Notes under the pieces: generated by a model | Database searches by the model: none | Told to the model about the DNA's origin: nothing | What the model saw: the letters and a program-made list of their open reading frames with translations, nothing else | Source: Pseudomonadota bacterium | Lineage (GTDB): Bacteria > Pseudomonadota > Alphaproteobacteria > UBA9655 | Reading direction: 5' to 3' | DNA length: 5,977 bases | Assembly (NCBI GenBank): GCA_021809225.1 | Contig: JAKBAL010000148.1 | Location: forward strand, 1 to 5,977 | Position numbers and translations under genes: made by a program | Shown here: positions 1 to 5,977 of the stretch, in pieces | How positions within the stretch are numbered: the stretch's first letter is position 1 | Layout of the letters: each line of letters starts with the position of its first letter

Positions 1-802
1 CCACACAAACCATAGCCCACAGAGCGTTATACCATAAGAAACCCAAACTTGCCCCGATTAAAGCACCACAAAAAATCGCAAGTTCCCCAGTTCCTGGTAT
101 AAAGGCAATTTGAAGATAATTGGCAAAAACATGGTTTCCCACAAGGTAAGAAATCAAAACGAAACAAGCTGAAACAATCATCACCGGTCCAATAGCTAGA
201 CCATCTAAGCCATCTGTTAAGTTAACAGCATTTGAAGCTCCTACAATAACAAAAATTCCGAAAGGCACATAAAACCATCCTAAATTAAGAAGGATATTTT
301 TAAAAAATGGAATAGATGTACTCGATGCAAACTGGGGATCTCCAAGCTCCATCACTGCATAGGTTGCAAGACCACTCATTACAATCTGCAAAAGAAGTTT
401 TTTCTTACCAGAAAGACCTTTTGAATTCCGCTTTTTGAGTTTTAGATAATCATCAAGAGCACCCACATAGCCAAATCCAAGCGTAAGAATAAGGACAATC
501 CATACGTACATATCTGTTAAATTAGCCCACAAAAGAGTGCTCAGTGTTAAAGCTAAAAGAATGAGACTGCCCCCCATTGTTGGGGTGCCTTGCTTTGTCA
601 ATAGATGGGAAGCCGGACCATCCTCCCTGATGGGTTGACCCTGACGTTGCTGATTTTTAAGCCAATTTATTAAGGAAGGCCCACATAAAAAACTAATCAA
701 TAGAGCTGTTAATAAAGCTCCAGCTGTTCGAAAGGTAATATATCGAAAAAGATTAAAAACTACATTTTCATGGCCCCATAGTGAATAAAAATAATAAAAC
801 AT
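1..802 (-). CDS. mraY: Phospho-N-acetylmuramoyl-pentapeptide-transferase MraY, 3' end cut off by the window edge
   Basis: Integral inner-membrane enzyme that moves phospho-MurNAc-pentapeptide from UDP to undecaprenyl phosphate, making lipid I. I translated the frame by hand from the ATG at 802; it stays open for 267 codons to the left edge, against about 360 residues in the family, so the last quarter is missing. Visible landmarks are [10 protein letters not shown] (20-29), GQPIREDGP (55-63), GTPTMGG (72-78), the catalytic Asp pair in GALDDYLK (Asp117, Asp118), and [13 protein letters not shown] (191-203). About seven hydrophobic membrane segments are visible, roughly at 22-42, 76-93, 98-116, 134-150, 173-190, 201-222 and 239-258. 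The third catalytic Asp and the HHH loop fall outside the window. The start follows murF by 9 nt and has an AAGGTGA Shine-Dalgarno overlapping the murF stop. Oddity: at 259-267 the residues read NALWAMVCV, where the family normally has a form like NAPPAMVFM. Identification is secure; integrity of the far C-terminal part cannot be judged. Confidence 0.96.
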   Translation of the reverse strand, partial: MFYYFYSLWGHENVVFNLFRYITFRTAGALLTALLISFLCGPSLINWLKNQQRQGQPIREDGPASHLLTKQGTPTMGGSLILLALTLSTLLWANLTDMYVWIVLILTLGFGYVGALDDYLKLKKRNSKGLSGKKKLLLQIVMSGLATYAVMELGDPQFASSTSIPFFKNILLNLGWFYVPFGIFVIVGASNAVNLTDGLDGLAIGPVMIVSACFVLISYLVGNHVFANYLQIAFIPGTGELAIFCGALIGASLGFLWYNALWAMVCV

Positions 803-811
803 AAGATCAGT

Positions 812-818
812 TCACCTT
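812..818 (-). promoter_or_regulatory. Ribosome binding site of mraY, overlapping the murF stop
   Basis: AAGGTGA on the minus strand; its last three bases are the murF stop codon TGA. The AAGGTG core ends 10 nt before the mraY ATG at 802. Because a ribosome terminating on murF sits on this site, mraY translation is probably coupled to murF (inference). Confidence 0.65.
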
Positions 819-2197
819 CTTAACGAATTTTTTTGAAGATCTAAAAGAGCTTCAACAATGGGTTTCGCTTTCGTCCCTAAAGAAGCTTTAACGCTGATAA
901 CGTCTCCAGGTTCAATAGCCTTTACAACACCTGAAATTAACTCTAGAGAAGTTGGAGCATACCCTCCCTTCATAGAGCTTGGGAGCTGTTCATATAAATA
1001 AGCCATATAAGGACCACAGCAAAAAACCTGATCTATCTTATTCTCAAGAAGAGGATTGAGAAGCTCTTCATGATACTTTCGGGAAAGCTCTCCCAATTCA
1101 CGCATATCTCCCAAGACAGCTATTTTACGGCCTTTTCCACTTTGCCCCAACACAGCGAGAGCCGCTCGCATTGAGGTAGGATTCGCGTTATAACTTTCAT
1201 CAATAATGACAAAATCACCTTTATAGCGCTTGCCTCGACCGGAAGGCGCTTTTACTGTTTCGAGGCTATAAGCAGCTTGCTTTATATCTGCTCCCAATAA
1301 AGCTACGGCTCCTAAAACGGGAAGGCTATTCAAAGCCCAATGAAGGCCAGGCACAGGAAGAACATAGGAAATTTTTTCTCCGCCAATTTCTGCTATAATC
1401 TTACTTTTCTCTGCCTCACCTTCCCACGAGAGAAGGCGATAATCTACATTTTTAGATTCTCCAAAACAAAAAACACTTAGTCCCCGTTCTTGGGCTAACA
1501 TGGACAAAAGCTCGAAATGAGGGTTATCTCGATTCAAGAGAACAGCCCCTCCCCGGACCATTCCTTCAAATATCTCAGCTTTTGCCCGAGCGATATCTTC
1601 AGTGGATTTAAAAAATTCACTATGCGCTTCAACAACCGTTGTCACCAGAGCTATGTTTGGCTTGATCATCTGACTTAAAGGTCGAATTTCTCCCGCATGA
1701 TTCATTCCAACTTCAAAAATAGCAAACTGCGTTCCTTGAGGCATCCGAGCCAGTGTTAAAGGGACTCCCCAGTGATTATTATAACTGGAAACACTTCCAT
1801 GAGTCTGTCCTTGATCTTTAAAAACCCATTTTAACATATCTTTTGTACTGGTTTTCCCGACACTCCCTGTCACAGCAATACGGTGTGCAGAACATCGATC
1901 ACGCGCAGCAATACCAAGCTTTTCTAGTGCTTTTAGCGTATCTTCAACCCGCAAAAATGGCAGAGAAGCGTCAATGGCCTCAGAGACAAGAGCGGCGGCG
2001 GCCCCCTTTTTGATACCTTCATGGAGAAAAGCATGCCCATCCCCTGTCTCGCCTTTAAGCGCTACAAAAAGGTCTCCTTTTTCAAGTGTTCGACTATCAA
2101 TAGAAATACCAGAGCATCCCCAAGGTTCAGAAGAAATTCCTCTTATCACCTCATCTGCTTCTTGCGAAGTCCAAAGATCTCTCATTTTTTCACGCAT
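812..2197 (-). CDS. murF: UDP-N-acetylmuramoyl-tripeptide--D-alanyl-D-alanine ligase MurF
   Basis: Cytoplasmic ATP-dependent Mur ligase that adds D-Ala-D-Ala to UDP-MurNAc-tripeptide, completing the pentapeptide that MraY uses. It has 461 residues, close to the 452 of E. coli MurF. The N-terminal uridine-binding domain carries SIDSRTLEKGDLFVAL (32-47). The central ATPase domain has the P-loop TGSVGKTS (110-117), YNNHWGVPLTL (139-149), EVGMNHAGEI (162-171) and AHSEFF (191-196), leading to RAKAEIF. The C-terminal domain has DESYNANPTSM (333-343) and LGDMRELGE (362-370). YNNxxGxP, together with ESYNANP, distinguishes MurF from MurE and MurC. Near the C-terminus the usual VKGS reads VKAS (436-439), a small departure. 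The start at 2197 overlaps murE by 16 nt and is backed by GGAAGAAG 7 nt upstream. A second in-frame ATG at 2185 would form an ATGA overlap with the murE stop but lies too far from that site, so I prefer 2197; the choice changes only four residues. Confidence 0.97.
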   Translation of the reverse strand: MREKMRDLWTSQEADEVIRGISSEPWGCSGISIDSRTLEKGDLFVALKGETGDGHAFLHEGIKKGAAAALVSEAIDASLPFLRVEDTLKALEKLGIAARDRCSAHRIAVTGSVGKTSTKDMLKWVFKDQGQTHGSVSSYNNHWGVPLTLARMPQGTQFAIFEVGMNHAGEIRPLSQMIKPNIALVTTVVEAHSEFFKSTEDIARAKAEIFEGMVRGGAVLLNRDNPHFELLSMLAQERGLSVFCFGESKNVDYRLLSWEGEAEKSKIIAEIGGEKISYVLPVPGLHWALNSLPVLGAVALLGADIKQAAYSLETVKAPSGRGKRYKGDFVIIDESYNANPTSMRAALAVLGQSGKGRKIAVLGDMRELGELSRKYHEELLNPLLENKIDQVFCCGPYMAYLYEQLPSSMKGGYAPTSLELISGVVKAIEPGDVISVKASLGTKAKPIVEALLDLQKNSLRR

Positions 2198-3654
2198 TTT
2201 TGCACTTCTTCCACATCATTAAAGGGGAGAATCTGATCTCCCACCTGTTGATAAGTTTCATGACCTTTCCCCGCAATCAACACCACATCGCCCTGCTGCA
2301 TACTTTCAATAGCTTTGACTATAGCTTGACGTCTTGAGGGAATCTCGCTTGCTTCTGGACATTTTGCAAGAATTTGTTGTCGAATTTCTGCAGGGTTTTC
2401 GTAACGAGGATTGTCATCAGTCACAATGACTTTATCAGCAAGTTTTGCAGCAATGTCTCCCATCACAGGCCTTTTAAAAGGATCACGATTACCCCCGCAT
2501 CCAAAAACAACCCACAACTGACCTTTTGTGTGAAGACGTAAGGTTTTAAGAGCCAGTGAAAGGGCCTCGGGTTTGTGAGAGTAATCCACATAGACTCCTG
2601 GAGCTGCTTTTTCAAGACGGCCAGGGACACCCCTTAAATGGGAACAAGCCTCAATAGCTTGTGTCAGCTTTCCCCCACACATAATCACAGCCGTTAAAGC
2701 AGCGATGACATTATAAACCTGGAACTCCCCAACGAGAGGTAAATTAAAATTATAGGATTGACCCTCAATACTTAACAAAACATCTTGACTATCAACTTGA
2801 GGAGTGATGGAAACAAGGCGTACTGTCGCTCCTCCTTTTCCGAAAGTGGCTGTCCTTAAACGCCGTTTTTGGCATAAAGTTAAAAGTCGCTCATATTCTG
2901 CAATATCTGTATTTAAAATTGCATAGCCATTGTGGCCCATGATCTCTTCAAAAAGACGAGATTTCACCTCGAAATAGGCCTCCAATGTATGATGATAGTC
3001 CAAATGATCACTCGAAAAATTCGTAAAAACAGCCGCCTTAAGACGAACAGCCTCTAAGCGCTGCTGGTGGATACCATGACTAGAGGCTTCGAAAGCCAAA
3101 TGTTCAATCCCTTGTTCTTTTAAGCTCTGCAAAATTTGATGGAGCTTGATAGGGTCAGGCGTATTCAAACCACCTGTTCCTGTGGGAGGAGGAAGTGGTC
3201 TTCCCTCTATGACCAAGCCCAGTGTCCCCAAACTTGCAGCAGGTATATCTAAATGATGCCAAATCTGACGCATGAAGGAAACAACAGATGTTTTTCCATT
3301 TGTACCCGTAACGGCAACAATATTATCTGGCTGAAGGGGATAAAAATAAGCGGCGAGACGACTGAGTGCCTTACGAACTTTAGGCGTTACGAAAAAAGCA
3401 ACATCAGGGTATCGTTCTTTCCAAAATTCAGCTATTTTTTCGCCTCCTTCTTGTGGCAACAAGACAGCCTTGGCTCCTCGACGCAAAGCTTCCTCAATAA
3501 AAGCTGTCCCTTCACGCTGAGCTCCTGGAATTGCTATAAAAAGTCCATTTTTTTCAACAGTTCGTGAGTCAATTGAAAGAGAGGTAACCGTCTGTAGACT
3601 TCCACCATCAAGAGGAATCAAAACGCCCTCTCTAATAAGGAGTGCAAGGTCCAT
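2182..3654 (-). CDS. murE: UDP-N-acetylmuramoyl-L-alanyl-D-glutamate--2,6-diaminopimelate ligase MurE
   Basis: Cytoplasmic Mur ligase that adds the third stem-peptide residue. With the start used here it has 490 residues (E. coli 495). Numbered from that start: SIDSRTVEKNGLF (27-39, UDP-MurNAc binding domain), P-loop TGTNGKTS (116-123), NTPDP (164-168), EASSHGI (189-195), DHLDYH (216-221), and VKSRLF, whose Lys230 matches the carbamylated lysine of the family. Further on are VDYSHKPEAL (356-365), FGCGGNRDPFKRP (384-396) and AGKGHETYQ (461-469). DDNPRYENP (413-421) contains the DNPR motif typical of enzymes that select meso-diaminopimelate over L-lysine, so a Gram-negative-type DAP peptidoglycan is inferred. 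The frame is open further upstream to a TTG at 3693 and an ATG at 3690, inside ftsI, but neither has a ribosome site. The ATG at 3654 has GGGAGAGG 11 nt upstream, lies 4 nt after the ftsI stop, and gives a normal MurE N-terminus (MDLALLI). Confidence 0.97.
   Translation of the reverse strand: MDLALLIREGVLIPLDGGSLQTVTSLSIDSRTVEKNGLFIAIPGAQREGTAFIEEALRRGAKAVLLPQEGGEKIAEFWKERYPDVAFFVTPKVRKALSRLAAYFYPLQPDNIVAVTGTNGKTSVVSFMRQIWHHLDIPAASLGTLGLVIEGRPLPPPTGTGGLNTPDPIKLHQILQSLKEQGIEHLAFEASSHGIHQQRLEAVRLKAAVFTNFSSDHLDYHHTLEAYFEVKSRLFEEIMGHNGYAILNTDIAEYERLLTLCQKRRLRTATFGKGGATVRLVSITPQVDSQDVLLSIEGQSYNFNLPLVGEFQVYNVIAALTAVIMCGGKLTQAIEACSHLRGVPGRLEKAAPGVYVDYSHKPEALSLALKTLRLHTKGQLWVVFGCGGNRDPFKRPVMGDIAAKLADKVIVTDDNPRYENPAEIRQQILAKCPEASEIPSRRQAIVKAIESMQQGDVVLIAGKGHETYQQVGDQILPFNDVEEVQKCVKK
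2205..2212 (-). promoter_or_regulatory. Ribosome binding site of murF
   Basis: GGAAGAAG on the minus strand, inside the 3' end of murE (it encodes part of VEEV) and 7 nt before the ATG at 2197. It favours this start over the in-frame ATG at 2185, which would be 19 nt away. Confidence 0.65.
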
Positions 3655-3658
3655 AAGC

Positions 3659-5398
3659 TTAATGACCTCTCCCTTGAAACACACGCGCATCAATTAACAT
3701 AGGATGGGGTTCTGATCCCAATCTCCCTTCATTTGTAGGCATAACATGAAGAAGAGGAGCTATTCGACCAATGACCTTCCCCGCAATGGGAGCTGCGTTC
3801 CACCCTGCGGCGTTAAATCCATATGTCCCTTTAATTGCTTGAGGACGATCTACCATAATCAGTACCGCATATCGAGGACAACTCATCGGAAAGGCTCCCA
3901 TAAATGACGTTATGTTGCTGCCCTTTTTATAAGCCCTTCCTTCAAGCGTATTTGCCGTGCCTGTTTTTCCGCCCACTTCATACCCTTCTACTCTCGCTTT
4001 TTTACTCCTCCCTTGAGCAACCACCATATACATAAGTTTACACATAATTTCCGAGGTTTTTTCTGAAATAACACGAGTGCCCTTCCCTAGCGCAGAAGAA
4101 GCCTCAATTTTTAAAAGGGTTGGTTGCAGCATAATACCCTTATTTACAACACCTGCCATGGCAGTGACAAGCTGTAACGGGCTAATAGAAATCCCATATC
4201 CATAAGCTGCTGTCATTATTGTTGAATCGCTCCACACTTTAGGATAAAGAGGAGAACCAATTTCAGGGACTTCAAAAGAAGGAGCCCGAAAAAACCCAAG
4301 TTTTTCAAAAAACGCCACCTGAAGATCTTTCCCCATTTGTACGGCCATCTTCGCCGCGCCAATATTGGAAGATTCTGTAAATATTTCTGCAACCGTCAAC
4401 GGATAATGAGCAGGATGAAAATCAGAAACTCTAAATCGTCCAATGCGCAAATGAGCGGACACGTCAAATTTTGTCGAAAGACTTCCCACCCCACTTTCTA
4501 AATAGAGAGCCGTATTAAATATCTTAAAGCTGGATCCCATTTCATAGGTACCTAAAGTAATACGATTAAAAAGGGCTTGCTTTTCAGATCCCATTTTTCC
4601 TACCTGGTTGGGATCATAATCTGGCAAGGACACCATGGCAATAATCTCACCCGTTTGCACATCCATGATGAGCCCTGCTCCTCCTTGAGCTTTAAACTTT
4701 TCAATGCCTGCTAAAAGCTCATCCCGTAAAACATGCTGGACACGAATATCTAGACTTAAGCGTAAAGGATCTCCTTTTGATGAAAGAATCTCATCAAATT
4801 TCCGTTCAACTCCTCCCAATCCTTGGTTATCAATATTTGTATACCCCAAAACATGGGCAAACAGCTCACCATGTGGATAAACGCGTCGTTCATCTCGTTG
4901 TAAATAGATTCCAGGTATGCCTAAACGAATAATCTCTGCTTGTTTTTGAGGGGTTAAGTGCCTCACAAGCCAAACAAATCCCTTTCCAGATTGTAGGCGC
5001 TGAGTGATCTCTTTATGATTAAGTTCTGGTAAAACTTGAATCAACTTATCTGCGGCTTCTCGAGCATCCAAAACCTTGCGCGCATTTGCATAAAGAGAAG
5101 ATGTACTCAAACTTGTTGCCAGAAGCTCTCCATTACGATCCACAATATCAGCCCGGAAGGTTATCCCTTTAAGGGCTCTGGCGCGCGCAAGAATTTCTTC
5201 TCCTTCTCCTCCTCCTCCTCTTAAAAGGCTTACATCAATAAGCCGGCCTGTAATCACTAAAAAAGCCAACACAAAAGCGCAAGCAATGACAAGAAGGCGC
5301 GTCTTTGCCATATCCAACGTTTGACGAAGCAATTTTGCCTCTGTCCAGCGAGGCGTCTCATAAAAACCTTGAGGAACATAAAGCTTAGGTCGACTCAT
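3659..5398 (-). CDS. ftsI: Peptidoglycan D,D-transpeptidase FtsI (PBP3), division-specific
   Basis: Class B penicillin-binding protein that cross-links septal peptidoglycan in the periplasm as partner of the FtsW glycosyltransferase. It has 579 residues (E. coli 588). Layout: cytoplasmic tail of about 32 residues; one membrane anchor at about 33-55; a Gly/Glu-rich stretch (60-68); PBP dimerisation domain from about 78 (FRADIVDRNGELLAT, 81-95) to 210, including RRVYPHGELFAHVLGY (171-186); transpeptidase domain from about 240 to 550. The three penicillin-binding motifs are intact: SxxK as S289-S-F-K292, SxN as S343-S-N345, and KTG as K478-T-G480. The residue before the nucleophile motif is Met-Gly (YEMGS) rather than Pro-Gly, which from memory is common in alphaproteobacterial FtsI. 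There are no PASTA domains. Placement between ftsL and murE separates FtsI from the elongation paralogue PBP2. The ATG at 5398 overlaps the ftsL stop in an ATGA, with only a weak purine-rich GAGAGAAAG upstream, suggesting coupling to ftsL translation. Confidence 0.97.
   Translation of the reverse strand: MSRPKLYVPQGFYETPRWTEAKLLRQTLDMAKTRLLVIACAFVLAFLVITGRLIDVSLLRGGGGEGEEILARARALKGITFRADIVDRNGELLATSLSTSSLYANARKVLDAREAADKLIQVLPELNHKEITQRLQSGKGFVWLVRHLTPQKQAEIIRLGIPGIYLQRDERRVYPHGELFAHVLGYTNIDNQGLGGVERKFDEILSSKGDPLRLSLDIRVQHVLRDELLAGIEKFKAQGGAGLIMDVQTGEIIAMVSLPDYDPNQVGKMGSEKQALFNRITLGTYEMGSSFKIFNTALYLESGVGSLSTKFDVSAHLRIGRFRVSDFHPAHYPLTVAEIFTESSNIGAAKMAVQMGKDLQVAFFEKLGFFRAPSFEVPEIGSPLYPKVWSDSTIMTAAYGYGISISPLQLVTAMAGVVNKGIMLQPTLLKIEASSALGKGTRVISEKTSEIMCKLMYMVVAQGRSKKARVEGYEVGGKTGTANTLEGRAYKKGSNITSFMGAFPMSCPRYAVLIMVDRPQAIKGTYGFNAAGWNAAPIAGKVIGRIAPLLHVMPTNEGRLGSEPHPMLIDARVFQGRGH
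3666..3673 (-). promoter_or_regulatory. Ribosome binding site of murE
   Basis: GGGAGAGG on the minus strand, within the last codons of ftsI and 11 nt before the ATG at 3654. The spacing is slightly long, but it is the only purine-rich site near any candidate murE start. The sequence before the upstream TTG/ATG pair (3693/3690) is C-rich and has no Shine-Dalgarno match. Confidence 0.7.
5195..5220. repeat. GGA/GAA trinucleotide tract coding for a Gly/Glu-rich linker in ftsI
   Basis: On the plus strand the tract is a run of TTC/TCC triplets; on the coding strand it reads AGA, four GGA, GAA, GGA, GAA, GAA. It encodes Arg-Gly4-Glu-Gly-Glu-Glu at FtsI residues 60-68, just after the membrane anchor on the periplasmic side. 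The repeat is in frame, so gain or loss of units would change linker length without breaking the gene. Confidence 0.75.
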
Positions 5399-5726
5399 TC
5401 TTTCTCTCTCATCGAAGCTAATTGAGCCTGAGGCAGAAAATCCTCAAAATTATCTTTTTTTTCAAAAGCTTGACTTGTAGCAGCAAGTTGAGTGATTTTC
5501 ATTGGCCTAATGTCCAAAAACTTTTCGGCTAATTTTTGCAGTCGTTGGGGCTCGTTTAAGTGGCTCCATTCAGCCTTCAAAATATGGATATTTTCTTCCT
5601 CAATCTTGATCTGTTCTAAGGTTTTAGCTAATTTTTGCTCAACTTCAACGACTTCATATTTCACCTTAAAAAGCACAAATCCAACAAGAAGAGACAAAAG
5701 AAAAAAAAGAATGGTCGAACGTTGCA

Positions 5727-5727
<1 letters not shown>
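5395..5727 (-). CDS. ftsL: Cell division protein FtsL
   Basis: Small bitopic inner-membrane protein of the FtsQLB subcomplex, which signals to FtsWI to start septal synthesis. Sequence conservation in this family is low, so the call rests on position between rsmH and ftsI, size (110 residues; E. coli 121) and architecture. There is a very short cytoplasmic tail, a membrane segment at about 5-21 (ILFFLLSLLVGFVLF), then a heptad-like charged coiled coil from about 22 to 48 (VEVEQKLAKTLEQIKIEEEN). The region LKAEWSHLNEPQRLQKLAEK (50-69) matches the conserved block in alphaproteobacterial FtsL, where a Leu-Asn-x-Pro-x-Arg-Leu core follows the coil. The tail after 75 is polar and probably poorly structured. 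The frame extends upstream to a GTG at 5757, but the ATG at 5727 is clearly better: AGGAGA sits 7 nt upstream, and the ATG overlaps the rsmH stop as TAATG. Two 8-base homopolymers lie in the gene (see findings). Confidence 0.93.

Positions 5728-5977
<250 letters not shown>

Noticed and set aside
803..811. Search for a promoter or terminator between murF and mraY and at the other junctions
   Set aside because: Gaps of 9 and 4 nt and overlaps elsewhere leave no space; no GC-rich hairpin followed by a T-run was seen at any gene end.
1974..2236. Two overlapping open frames on the plus strand (about 70-80 codons) across the murF/murE junction
   Set aside because: They lie antisense to well-conserved Mur ligase sequence, have no recognisable protein features, and are typical chance frames opposite real genes.
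3253..3567. Plus-strand open frame of 104 codons opposite the N-terminal half of murE
   Set aside because: It is antisense to the conserved MurE P-loop region, and its translation shows no domain or signal; I see a shadow, not a gene.
5165..5175. Near-palindrome CCCTTTAAGGG, considered as a regulatory site
   Set aside because: It is short, imperfect, deep inside ftsI coding sequence, and not near any start or stop; no support for function.

Overview
The window is a gene-dense segment of a division and cell wall (dcw) cluster. All genes are on the minus strand, so transcription runs from the right edge to the left edge. In that direction the order is rsmH (3' end only), ftsL, ftsI, murE, murF, mraY (5' three quarters only). 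This is the canonical bacterial dcw order. The mraZ/start of rsmH would lie beyond the right edge, and the rest of mraY followed by murD/ftsW would be expected beyond the left edge.

The organism looks like a Gram-negative alphaproteobacterium with a moderately AT-rich genome. Supporting signs are the MraY N-terminus ([10 protein letters not shown]..., [17 protein letters not shown]), the FtsI active-site context YEMGS-SFK with Met where enterobacteria have Pro, and the DNPR motif of a meso-diaminopimelate-adding MurE. The AT-rich codon use fits a host-associated lineage (Holosporales- or Rickettsiales-like), but this is inference from overall look, not a search result.

Packaging is extremely tight. 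Reading in the direction of transcription: rsmH and ftsL overlap by 1 nt (TAATG), ftsL and ftsI by 4 nt (ATGA), ftsI and murE are 4 nt apart, murE and murF overlap by 16 nt, and murF and mraY are 9 nt apart. Only 13 bases are non-coding. There is no room for intergenic promoters or terminators, and no stretch without a gene. The genes are almost certainly co-transcribed and translationally coupled.

Functionally, RsmH methylates 16S rRNA. FtsL and FtsI are septal inner-membrane division proteins (scaffold and transpeptidase). MurE and MurF add meso-DAP and D-Ala-D-Ala to the UDP-MurNAc peptide in the cytoplasm. MraY then transfers phospho-MurNAc-pentapeptide to undecaprenyl phosphate, giving lipid I. 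I found no novel system, mobile element, RNA gene, CRISPR array or defence module. The most notable oddity is a departure from a normally invariant MraY motif at the extreme left edge. Minor points are a GGA-repeat glycine linker in FtsI and start-site choices for ftsL, murE and murF.
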